Assembly: GCA_027306925.1 (NCBI GenBank)
Contig: DAHUXW010000088.1
Location: forward strand, 1-34,878
Reading direction: 5' to 3'
DNA length: 34,878 nt
Origin: Acidimicrobiaceae bacterium
GTDB lineage: Bacteria; Actinomycetota; Acidimicrobiia; Acidimicrobiales; Bog-793
The translations under genes were made by a program, and so were the position numbers. Positions 27,015 through 34,878 of this stretch are shown here, in pieces (position 1 is the first letter of the stretch; each line of letters starts with the position of its first letter). Below the pieces are notes generated by a model, which searched no databases, was not told the origin of the DNA, and saw only the letters and a program-made list of their open reading frames with translations.

Positions 27015-28181
27015 TCAGGAGACGCTGAGCTCCGAGCGGTAGACGCGGGCCGGGCCGAGCTCCACGATCCGCGCCGCGAGCGCGGCGAACACGGCCGCGA
27101 CCTCGCCGTCCGGGTCCACGACGGCCGCCGGGCGCCCGTCGTCCGCGCCCTCGCGGACCTCCGGCACGAGCGGGACCTGCGCGAGCAGGGGCACCGAGAG
27201 CGCGCTCGCGAGCGCCTCTCCGCCACCCGAGCCGAACAGCTCGTATCGCACGCCGTCCGGGGTCACGAAGCACGACATGTTCTCGACGACCCCGCGAAGG
27301 GGCAACCGGAGCTGGCGAGCGAGGGCGCCGGCCCGTTGCGCGACGCGCTGCGCGGCGGGCTGCGGGGTCGTCACGACGTACAGCTCGGCGCGCGGGAGCT
27401 GCTGGGCGACCGAGAGCGCGACGTCGCCCGTTCCGGGAGGCATGTCGACGACGAGGAAGTCCGGGGCACCCCAGTGGACGTCGAGCAGGAACTGCTCGAG
27501 CGCCTTGTGGAGCATCGGGCCCCGCCACGCGACCGCCTTGTCCTCGTCGACGAAGAAGCCGGTCGACATCGTCCGGACGCCGTGGACGACCGGCGGCACG
27601 ATCGTCCGCCCGACGAGGATCGGCGGGTGGTCGACGCCGAGCATTCGCGGGACCGAGAATCCCGTGATGTCCGCGTCGAGCAGACCGACCGCGTACCCGG
27701 CGCGGGCGAGCGCGACGGCGAGGTTCACCGTGACCGTCGACTTGCCGACGCCGCCCTTGCCGGACGCGATCGCGAGGACGCGCGTCCGGCTGCGCGACGC
27801 GGCGAGCGGGCTCGTCCGCGCACCGGGGCCGCCGTGCGGCGTGCCACCGCCGGCCAGCGCCTCGACGGCGCCGTCCGAGTCGAGCTCGCGGAGCCGCACC
27901 TCGAGCGTCGACCGCTCGTCCTCGGTCATCGCCTGGAGCTCCACGCAAAGGTCGCCGCCGACGAGCGGAGCGAGCGCTCGCGCCACGGCGCCGCGCAGCT
28001 CGTCCGCCGCCGGGTACCGCTCGACCGGCACCGCGACGAGGACCTCCGCGCCCGCCTCGCGACGTGCCACACGCCGGACGGTCCCGAGCTCGCCGAGCGT
28101 GTGGAACAGGCCCGGGTCGACGACCGGGGCGAGCGCGGCGAGCAGCTCGTCGTCGACGTCATCCCGTGATCTTCGACCCAT
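27015..28181 (-). CDS. mrp: Mrp/NBP35 (ApbC)-family P-loop ATPase
   Basis: VLAIASGKGGVGKSTVTVNLAVALARAGYAVGLLDADITGFSVPRMLG; PDFLVVDMPPGTGDVALSVAQQLP; truncated MIP18-like N-terminal region. Confidence 0.9.
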   Translation of the reverse strand: MGRRSRDDVDDELLAALAPVVDPGLFHTLGELGTVRRVARREAGAEVLVAVPVERYPAADELRGAVARALAPLVGGDLCVELQAMTEDERSTLEVRLRELDSDGAVEALAGGGTPHGGPGARTSPLAASRSRTRVLAIASGKGGVGKSTVTVNLAVALARAGYAVGLLDADITGFSVPRMLGVDHPPILVGRTIVPPVVHGVRTMSTGFFVDEDKAVAWRGPMLHKALEQFLLDVHWGAPDFLVVDMPPGTGDVALSVAQQLPRAELYVVTTPQPAAQRVAQRAGALARQLRLPLRGVVENMSCFVTPDGVRYELFGSGGGEALASALSVPLLAQVPLVPEVREGADDGRPAAVVDPDGEVAAVFAALAARIVELGPARVYRSELSVS

Positions 28182-28261
28182 CGCGCGCCCCGTCTCGAGC
28201 CCGTGCCCCGGTCGTCGCGCGGGCGCCAGGCGCCGGAGCGTCCGCGGGACACCGCCGCCGG

Positions 28262-28274
28262 TACGATAGCCCCG
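28262..28274 (+). promoter_or_regulatory. Leaderless-type -10 element TACGAT 6 nt before GTG start of SufR-like gene
   Basis: GGTACGATAGCCCCGTG. Confidence 0.45.
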
Positions 28275-29053
28275 TGGACGACGTCGCGGACCCGCCGGCG
28301 GTGGGCGCGACCGGCGCCCGGAGCACGCGAGGCGGGGCGGCGCTCGGCGACCGGGCCGCTCCCGACGACGAGTCCTTCTCCGCGGTCGTCGCGGCGGTGA
28401 CCTCCGCCTTCGGGGACGCGACCAGGCGGCAGATCTTCCTTTTCGCACGGGACTCCGACGGCGTGACCGCCGCGGAGATCGCGCGCCGGTTCGCGCTCCA
28501 CCCGAACGTCGCGCGCCACCACCTCGACAAGCTCGCCGCGGGCGGCTACCTCGAGGTGTCCCTCGACCACGGCGGGTCGGGCGCGGGGCGCCCGGCGAAG
28601 CGCTACCGCCGATCGCCGCGTTCTGCGGCGCTCCCGGCACCGCCGCGTCCCGACGAGCTCGTCGTCACGCTCCTCGTGCGCGCGCTCGACCTGCTCGAGC
28701 CCGAGATCGCCTCGCGCATGGCCTACGACGTCGGCGAGCAGTACGGCCGCTCGCTCGCGGCTCAGATGGCTCCCGGCGACCAGCAGCGGTCGATGCGCGC
28801 GGCGATGCTCGCGATCGCCGACTCCCTCACCGCGCACGGCTTCGCGGCCCACGCCGAGGTCCGGGGGCCCGGCACGGCGATCGTGCGCGACCACTGCCCG
28901 TTCGGCGAGGTCGTCGCGCGCCACCCCGTGCTCTGCTCGGTCGACCGTGGGATGGTGCAGGGCCTGCTCACCGGCCTGTGTGGCGACGAGATCCCCGTAC
29001 AGATGTCCTCGCGTGCGCTCGGAGACGACTCGTGCGCGAGCGTCGCGGGCTGA
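28274..29053 (+). CDS. HTH transcriptional regulator, SufR-like (C-terminal Cys cluster)
   Basis: GDATRRQIFLFARDSDGVTAAEIARRFALHPNVARHHLDKLAAGGYLEV winged helix; RDHCPFGEVVARHPVLCSVDRGMVQGLLTGLCGD cysteine motif. Confidence 0.78.
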   Translation: MDDVADPPAVGATGARSTRGGAALGDRAAPDDESFSAVVAAVTSAFGDATRRQIFLFARDSDGVTAAEIARRFALHPNVARHHLDKLAAGGYLEVSLDHGGSGAGRPAKRYRRSPRSAALPAPPRPDELVVTLLVRALDLLEPEIASRMAYDVGEQYGRSLAAQMAPGDQQRSMRAAMLAIADSLTAHGFAAHAEVRGPGTAIVRDHCPFGEVVARHPVLCSVDRGMVQGLLTGLCGDEIPVQMSSRALGDDSCASVAG

Positions 29054-29069
29054 GCCCCCCGACGCGCCG

Positions 29070-30227
29070 TTGAGCTCGCGGCACTACCTGGACCACGCGT
29101 CGAGCTCGCCGCTGCGCCCGGAGGCCGCCGACGCGATCGCCGGGTGGGCGCGCTCGGGGACGTACGCGGACCCGGGACGCCAGCACGTCGAGGGCCACGT
29201 CGTGCGCGACGCCGTCGAGCACGCTCGCAAGGACGTCGCCGCGCTGCTCGGCGCGCGGCCGCGCGAGGTCGTGTTCACCTCCGGCGGCACCGAGGCGGCG
29301 AACACGGCGTGCTCGCGCGTCCGTGACGGCGCGGCGGCGCCGGGGCCGATGGACGTCTCGCCCGCCGAGCACGCCGCGGTGCGCCTCGCGGCCCGGCGGT
29401 GCGGGCAGGTCGTCGAGGTCGGGATCGACGGCGTCGGCCGGATCGACCTCGAGCGCCTCGAGGACGCGCTCGTCGAGCGCGCCGGGCGGCCCCGGCCGGC
29501 GCTCGTCCACTGCCAGTGGGCGAACCACGAGGTCGGAACCGTGCAGCCGGTCGCGGCGGTCGTCGAGCTCAGCCACCGCCACGGCGTCGCCGTCCACGTC
29601 GACGCGTGCGCGGCGCTCGGCCACGTGCGCGTCGACGCCGCCGAGCTCGGGGCGGACCTCGTGTCCGTGAGCGCGCACAAGGTCGGCGGCCCGCCCGGTG
29701 TCGGCGCGCTCGTCGTCCGGCGGCCGGCGCGCGTCGCGCCGCTGCTCGTGGGCGGCGACCAGGAGCGGGGCCGCCGGGCGGGCATGGAGAACGTGCCGGG
29801 GATCCTCGCGTTCGGGGCCGTCGCCCGTGCGCTCGCGTACGCCGGGGCGATCGACGAGGCCGCGTCGCAAGCGCGCGAGCGGACCGACGCGCTGCTCGCC
29901 GCCGCGCTCGCCGTCGACGGGGTCGTCGCGTACGGCGACACCGACGACCGGGTGCCGCACATCGTCTGCCTCGGCGTCGCCGGCGTCGAAGCCGAGGCGG
30001 TCCTGCTCGGGCTGGACCAGGCGGGCGTCGCCGTCCACTCGGGCTCGGCGTGCTCGTCCGAGGCCTTCGAGCCGTCGCCGGTGCTCGAGGCGATGGGAGT
30101 CGACGCGCACCGCTCGATCCGCGTCTCGGTCGGCTGGTCGACCACCGACGACGACGTCGAGGCGTTCGCTCGGCGATTCGCCGAGGTCGTGCGCCGCCTG
30201 CGCGACCTCGCGCCGACGACCGCCTGA
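29070..30227 (+). CDS. iscS: Cysteine desulfurase (IscS/NifS family); start uncertain (possible TTG 29070)
   Basis: YLDHASSSPLRPEA, FTSGGTEAANTA, VHCQWANHEVGTVQPV, VHVDACAALGHV, SVSAHKVGGPPGVGALVV (PLP Lys), VHSGSACSSEAFEPSPVLEAMG (catalytic Cys). Confidence 0.92.
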   Translation: MSSRHYLDHASSSPLRPEAADAIAGWARSGTYADPGRQHVEGHVVRDAVEHARKDVAALLGARPREVVFTSGGTEAANTACSRVRDGAAAPGPMDVSPAEHAAVRLAARRCGQVVEVGIDGVGRIDLERLEDALVERAGRPRPALVHCQWANHEVGTVQPVAAVVELSHRHGVAVHVDACAALGHVRVDAAELGADLVSVSAHKVGGPPGVGALVVRRPARVAPLLVGGDQERGRRAGMENVPGILAFGAVARALAYAGAIDEAASQARERTDALLAAALAVDGVVAYGDTDDRVPHIVCLGVAGVEAEAVLLGLDQAGVAVHSGSACSSEAFEPSPVLEAMGVDAHRSIRVSVGWSTTDDDVEAFARRFAEVVRRLRDLAPTTA

Positions 30228-30232
30228 GCGGC

Positions 30233-31159
30233 TCAGCTCGCGGACGACCGTGCCGGCGGCGACGTTCCGGTCGCCGCGGCGGCGCGCCGCAGCGCGCCTG
30301 GCGCGCGCCGGTGGTCCGCGGCGTAGATCCGGACCGCTTCGCCCCCGACGGCCCCGAGCAGCGTCGCGGAGGGACGGTCGCGCAGCATCGCCGCGAGCTG
30401 CGCGACCGCGCCGCGCACGTCGTGGCGGTCGTCGAAGAGCGCGATCGCGTCGAACGCGCGCGCCTCCGCGTAGCCGGGCGCGACCGCGACCGCCGTGCGC
30501 AGCAGCGCGTCGCCGTCCGCGACCGCGACGGCGGAGCGCCGCCCGACGCCGGCGAGTCGGACGAACCAGCCCTTGTACGCGAGCGCCTCGGGCTGGTGCG
30601 GCACGGAGGCGAGGACCGTGTCGTAGAGCGCGACGGCTTTGTCGAGCTCGCCCGCGGACGCGAGCAGCGACGCCTGGTCGAGCTCTTGGCGCACCTGCGC
30701 TGCGGACGTGAGGCTCACCGACCCTGTCGCCGACTGGCCCGGCAGGCGCACGCCCGCGAAGTGTGCCGCGGCGACGGCGACGAGGCCGGCCGCGCAGACC
30801 GCGCCGAGCAAGCCGAGCACGCCGCGAACACGGCGCCGGCCGAGGTACGTGCGGGCGCGCCGGCCGAACGGTCGCCTACCGGCGCCCGCTCCCGCGGGGC
30901 CGTGCGAGTCGCCCCGGGCGGTCGGGAGGGCCGGCGGGGATCCCGCGCCACCGGGGCCGTCGGGCGCTTCGGGCGGCGCGAGCGCCCGAAGCGTATCGGC
31001 CGCCCGTGCGACGTAGCGGGCGCGGATCGCGGCGTAGTCGTCGTCGCCGATGTCGCCGGCCGCGTGCTCACGGTCGAGGTCCTCGATGGACGCGAGCAGC
31101 ACGTCCCGCTCGGTCGCGAGCTGCTCGACGCGGCGGCCCGGCCCGCGCGGAGCGCTCAT
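30233..31159 (-). CDS. CcmI-like TPR membrane protein of cytochrome c maturation cluster
   Basis: One TM helix (GVLGLLGAVCAAGLVAVAAAHFAG); periplasmic-type TPR region ELDKAVALYDTVLASVPHQPEALAYKGWFVRLAG; overlaps the ccmH stop. Confidence 0.7.
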   Translation of the reverse strand: MSAPRGPGRRVEQLATERDVLLASIEDLDREHAAGDIGDDDYAAIRARYVARAADTLRALAPPEAPDGPGGAGSPPALPTARGDSHGPAGAGAGRRPFGRRARTYLGRRRVRGVLGLLGAVCAAGLVAVAAAHFAGVRLPGQSATGSVSLTSAAQVRQELDQASLLASAGELDKAVALYDTVLASVPHQPEALAYKGWFVRLAGVGRRSAVAVADGDALLRTAVAVAPGYAEARAFDAIALFDDRHDVRGAVAQLAAMLRDRPSATLLGAVGGEAVRIYAADHRRAPGALRRAAAATGTSPPARSSAS

Positions 31160-31713
31160 GGCCCTCCCGTCGCGCCGAGGTGCCCGGGGGCGACCCGCGC
31201 GCGATCGGCGAGGGCGGCGGACACGAGCGACTCGTCACCTGGCTCGGCGACGAGCCCGCGGCCGCTCGCACGCCGCCGCACGAGCACGACGCCGAGGGCC
31301 GCGGCCGCCACGGCGCCACCGGCGACCGGCAGGATCCACAGCACGGCGTTCGAGGGTCGGAGCAGCTCGGCCGTCCCGAAGCGGGCGACGACGTACGCCT
31401 CGACCTCGGCGTCGCTGCGCCCGCCGTGCACGAGCGCCGCGACCTTCGCCCGGAGGTTCACCGCCTGCTGCGCGTCGGACTGGGCGATCGAGACGTTCGC
31501 GCACACCGGGCACTTGATGATCCCGTCGAGGTTCGCGATGCGCGCGGCCTCGGTCTCCGGCCCGCGGTGCGCGCTGCCGAGCGCGAGCGCCACGGCCACG
31601 ACGACGGCGAGCAGCAGCCAGCTCGAGCGCCGTGCGAGCAGCGCCGCCGGCCGGGCGCTCCCCGACTCGCGCCACGACCTCCCGGCCATCCCTGGCGCCC
31701 GCGACGCGCTCAC
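31156..31713 (-). CDS. ccmH: Cytochrome c maturation protein CcmH
   Basis: ANLDGIIKCPVCANVSIAQSDAQQAVNLRAKVAALVHGGRSDAEVEAYVVARFG plus a downstream TM helix. Confidence 0.9.
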   Translation of the reverse strand: MSASRAPGMAGRSWRESGSARPAALLARRSSWLLLAVVVAVALALGSAHRGPETEAARIANLDGIIKCPVCANVSIAQSDAQQAVNLRAKVAALVHGGRSDAEVEAYVVARFGTAELLRPSNAVLWILPVAGGAVAAAALGVVLVRRRASGRGLVAEPGDESLVSAALADRARVAPGHLGATGGP

Positions 31714-32330
31714 CGCGACCGCGCGCCCGAGAGCCCGGCGACCGCGCGAGCCTGCGCGACGAGGTGGTCGAGGATCGGCACGGTCACGCCGCCCACGATC
31801 TTCGCGACGACGGTCCCGTCGGGCGCGACGAGGTACGACTCGGGAGGGTCGACCACGCTGTAGGCGAGCGAGACGCTCGCCGCTCCGCTCGGATCCTCGA
31901 TCGACGGCCACGTGACGCCGTAGTGCTCGAGGAAGGCCCGCCCGTCGGCCGCGTTCTCGTCGATGTCCACGCCGAGTGCCGCGACGTCGCGCCGGGCCCG
32001 GTGCTCGAAGAGGAACCGCTCGATCTGCGGGACCTCCTCCTGGCAGGGCACGCACCAGCTCGCGAAGAAGTCGACGAGCACGTACCGGCCGCGCAGCGCC
32101 GCGAGGCTCACGTGCCGGCCTCCGACGAGGCTCGTTCCCGATATCGGCGGGGCGAGCTTGCCCCCGAGCGGCGTGTACGCGGCGGATCCCGGCGGCACGG
32201 AGCGCGTCGCGAGGACCGCGACAAGCACCGCGGCGAGCGCGCCGACCGCGAGCGCCGAGTTGCGAGCCCGGTGCGTGCGGCGCGCCTTGCCGTCCGCCAC
32301 GCCCGCGGGCGCGCCCCTGCGCAGCCTCAT
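31710..32330 (-). CDS. ccmG: Thioredoxin-like thiol-disulfide protein CcmG/ResA
   Basis: N-terminal TM; GRYVLVDFFASWCVPCQEEVPQIERF (WCVPC); ALGVDIDENAADGRAFLEHYGVTWPSIEDP. Confidence 0.9.
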   Translation of the reverse strand: MRLRRGAPAGVADGKARRTHRARNSALAVGALAAVLVAVLATRSVPPGSAAYTPLGGKLAPPISGTSLVGGRHVSLAALRGRYVLVDFFASWCVPCQEEVPQIERFLFEHRARRDVAALGVDIDENAADGRAFLEHYGVTWPSIEDPSGAASVSLAYSVVDPPESYLVAPDGTVVAKIVGGVTVPILDHLVAQARAVAGLSGARSR

Positions 32331-34327
32331 GCGGTGCTCGCGGCCGGCACGCGCCGCACGTCCGCGAGCTCGGGGAGCGCGACCGACGAGGGATCGGTCG
32401 GGCGGCGGCGACGCCCGGGGACCGCGGCGAGGACCGCTCCCGCGGCGGTGACCGCGCCGCCCACCCAGAGCCAGAGCACGAGCGGCTGGACGTAGACGTC
32501 CAGCGTGACTCCCTGGCCGGGTCGCGGCGAGGACGGCGCGTTGCCGACGCTCAGGTAGACGTCGTCGACGAGCGACGAGTCGACCGCGGGGATGTCGGTG
32601 CCCTCAGCGCTCCCGTTGAAGCTGCCGATCCCCGGAGCGAACCGGCCGCCGTCGACGCGGAACACCGCGGTGTACGCGACCTCGCTCGGCGTGACGACGC
32701 GCGACCAGTGCTCGAAGGTGAGCACGTGCCCGTCGAAGCGGAGCGTCTGCCCGGGACGGAACGCGAGCTCGGTGCTGTGCGCGTACGAGGTCGCCGCCGT
32801 GAGCCCGACCGCGATCAGCACGATGCCGATGTGCACGACCATGCCACCGTTCGCACGCCCGACGACGCCCCGCCACGCGCCGGTGCCGTGCCGGCGCGAG
32901 GCGCGTGCGGCGAGCACCAGCTGCCGGCCCGCGACGGACGCGGCGAACGCGCCGAGCGTGAAGGCGACGAGAGGCGTGAGGCCGCGCACGCCACCTGCGA
33001 CGCAGCCGACGAGGACGAGCGCGGCGATCCACGCGGGGACAGAGAGCCGGGCACGAAGGACGCCGGGCGCGGCCTTGCGCCACGGGAGCGCAGGAGCGAC
33101 GGACATGAAGAACAGGAGCGCGAGGCCGATCGGGACCGTGAAGGCGTCGAAGAACGGCCGGCCGATGCTGAGCGCCTGGTTGTCGAGCGCCTGGAGGACG
33201 AGCGGGAAGACCGTCCCGAGCAGCACGACCGCCGCGAAGGCCGCGAACAGCAGGTTGTTCACGAGGAACGCGCCCTCTCGCGAGACTGGCGAGTCGATCG
33301 AGCCCGGCGAGCGCAGCCGGTCACCGCGCCACCCGATGAGGCCGACCCCCGCGGTGACGGCCGCGGCGAACAGGCCGAGCAGCGCGGGTCCGACGCCCGA
33401 GCTCGAGAACGAGTGCACCGACTGCGTGATCCCCGAGCGTGTGAGGAACGTCCCGAGGATCGTGAGGGAGAACGTGGCGACGAGGAGCGAGAGGTTCCAC
33501 ACGCGAAGCAGCCCCCGGCGCTCCTGCACCATCGCCGAGTGGAGGTAGGCCGTGCCCGTGAGCCACGGCAGCAGCGCCGCGTTCTCGACCGGGTCCCACC
33601 CCCAGAATCCGCCCCATCCGAGCTCCTGGTACGACCACCACGCCCCGAGGACGATCCCGACCGTGAGGAATGCCCACGCGAAGAGCGTGAAACGCCGCGT
33701 CTCGGACAGCCAACCCTCCCCGACCCTCCCGGTGACGAGCGACGCGATCGCGAACCCGAACGGCACCGTGAAACCGACGAGCCCGAGGTAGAGGAAGACC
33801 GGGTGGAAGGCGATGAGCAGGTTGTCCTGGAGGAGCGCGTTCGGGCCGGTGCCGTCCGCGGGAATCGCGCCCGGGGTCGCGGCGAACGGGTCGGACGGAC
33901 CGAGCATGAGCGCGAGGAAAAAGGTCGCGACGACGAGGCAGACGAGCAGCGCCCACGCGACGACCGGGTCCGCGGCACGGCGCCGGAAGCGGTGCGCGGC
34001 AAACGCGACGTAGCCGGCGAGCACGAGCGCCCAGAGCAGGATCGACCCCTGGAGCGCCGACCACATGCCCGTGACGCTGTAGAGCAGCGGCGTCTCGCGC
34101 GAGTTGTCGTGCGCGACGAACGCGATCGAGAAGTCGTGCGTGACGAGCGCGCGCTCCATGGCCACGGTCGCGACGACGAGGCCGCCGAGCACCAGGTAGG
34201 GATAGACACGCGCCCGTTCGAGCGGCGCCGACCGGCCCGACACGAGGCCCACCGAGATCGTGACGATCCCCACACACGCCGCGAGGAGCGCGAGGAGCAC
34301 ACCCGCGTGGCCGAGCACCGCGTTCAC
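32327..34327 (-). CDS. ccmF: Heme lyase subunit CcmF
   Basis: Polytopic; GIVLGAWWSYQELGWGGFWGWDPVENAALLPWLTGTAYLHSAMVQERRG (WWD domain); MWSALQGSILLWALVLAGY. Confidence 0.95.
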   Translation of the reverse strand: MNAVLGHAGVLLALLAACVGIVTISVGLVSGRSAPLERARVYPYLVLGGLVVATVAMERALVTHDFSIAFVAHDNSRETPLLYSVTGMWSALQGSILLWALVLAGYVAFAAHRFRRRAADPVVAWALLVCLVVATFFLALMLGPSDPFAATPGAIPADGTGPNALLQDNLLIAFHPVFLYLGLVGFTVPFGFAIASLVTGRVGEGWLSETRRFTLFAWAFLTVGIVLGAWWSYQELGWGGFWGWDPVENAALLPWLTGTAYLHSAMVQERRGLLRVWNLSLLVATFSLTILGTFLTRSGITQSVHSFSSSGVGPALLGLFAAAVTAGVGLIGWRGDRLRSPGSIDSPVSREGAFLVNNLLFAAFAAVVLLGTVFPLVLQALDNQALSIGRPFFDAFTVPIGLALLFFMSVAPALPWRKAAPGVLRARLSVPAWIAALVLVGCVAGGVRGLTPLVAFTLGAFAASVAGRQLVLAARASRRHGTGAWRGVVGRANGGMVVHIGIVLIAVGLTAATSYAHSTELAFRPGQTLRFDGHVLTFEHWSRVVTPSEVAYTAVFRVDGGRFAPGIGSFNGSAEGTDIPAVDSSLVDDVYLSVGNAPSSPRPGQGVTLDVYVQPLVLWLWVGGAVTAAGAVLAAVPGRRRRPTDPSSVALPELADVRRVPAASTA

Positions 34328-34364
34328 GTCGGGACCCAGGCGCCCGGTCCCGTGCGCGCGCCGG

Positions 34365-34878
34365 TCACCGGACGACCTTGCCGCCGGCGCCGCGGACCCG
34401 GCCGGGGTGCGCGGCGATGTACGCGTTCGAGTGCTTCACGAGGATCTGGTCGGACGCGAAGCGGTCCCCCGACCCGACGAAGTGCCCGACGAGCACGACC
34501 GGCACTTCCGGCTGGAACAGCTGCGGCGGCGCGCCGGTGTTCTCGACGCGCACGCGCGCCGCACCGGACGCGATCGTGAAGTCGATCCGGTCCGGGCCGA
34601 GCGAGCGCACCGATCCCTTGACCACGAGCCCCTCGATCTGGAACGTCGAGTTGCCGAGCTGCGCCCGGGACGCTACCGCCTCGCTCGCGGTCTTGAAGTA
34701 GACGATCGCGGACGTGAGCACCTTGAACACGAGGAAGCCGAGCGCAGCCGCGAGCAGGAGGCCCGCGAGCACGAGGCGGCGGCGTGTCCGGCGCGCACGC
34801 GACGCCCGGACCGCCGCGACCGCGGCGTCGCGCGCCGTCGCATCGCCGACGGGACCGCTTGCGCGCGCGCCCGGCGCG
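34365..34878 (-). CDS. ccmE: Heme chaperone CcmE (likely 5'-truncated by window edge)
   Basis: N-terminal TM; RAQLGNSTFQIEGLVVKGSVR, PVVLVGHFVGSGDRFASDQILVKHSNAYIAAHP with HxxxY heme-attachment motif. The frame stays open to the window edge (ASGPVGDATARDAAVAAVRASRARRTRRRLVLAGLL), so the tracked GTG start at 34772 is probably internal. Confidence 0.82.
   Translation of the reverse strand, partial: APGARASGPVGDATARDAAVAAVRASRARRTRRRLVLAGLLLAAALGFLVFKVLTSAIVYFKTASEAVASRAQLGNSTFQIEGLVVKGSVRSLGPDRIDFTIASGAARVRVENTGAPPQLFQPEVPVVLVGHFVGSGDRFASDQILVKHSNAYIAAHPGRVRGAGGKVVR

Noticed and set aside
31976-34579. 867-aa + strand ORF opposite ccmF/ccmG
   Set aside because: Shadow ORF of Glu/Arg/Asp-rich sequence; ccmF is unambiguous on the minus strand.
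1-34878. Mobile elements, CRISPR arrays, toxin-antitoxin or phage-defence island
   Set aside because: No transposase, integrase, repeat-spacer pattern, restriction or TA domain recognised; gene content is core or regulatory.

Overview
This is a roughly 34.9 kb, very GC-rich, gene-dense chromosomal segment. It most likely comes from an actinobacterium: it has a WhiB, a PdtaS-type kinase, DUF3107, a FolP2-type DHPS and GTG starts, and an Acidimicrobiia-like lineage is my guess. I see no rRNA, tRNA, CRISPR array, transposase or phage module. In order it contains: the 3' end of a type III PKS; an OmpR-type RR/HK pair; a small secreted DUF5666-like protein; a decayed ABC-ATPase/GntR-UTRA remnant; metH; a TPR-GGDEF protein; a CnoX-like thioredoxin; a FolP2-type DHPS paralogue; holA; an inositol-phosphatase family protein; ppa; an SGNH + MBOAT O-acylation pair; whiB1-like and pdtaS-like genes; a PHP hydrolase; two ArsA/Get3-like ATPases with DUF3107; a triple-repeat DUF5666-like surface protein; an NfeD/SPFH pair; a dGTPase; Mrp, a SufR-like regulator and a cysteine desulfurase; and a System I cytochrome c maturation cluster (ccmI-like, H, G, F, E) running off the right edge. 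Most of it is conventional housekeeping or signalling DNA, and I found no clear evidence for a wholly new system. The best second-look items are the perfect 11-bp inverted repeat with a GTG-N8-CAC core in front of whiB, the chimeric ABC/UTRA gene fossil beside a GGTATACC palindrome, the divergent DHPS, stem-loops at tight convergent junctions that take in stop codons, putative leaderless promoters, and the paired ArsA ATPases in a signalling neighbourhood.
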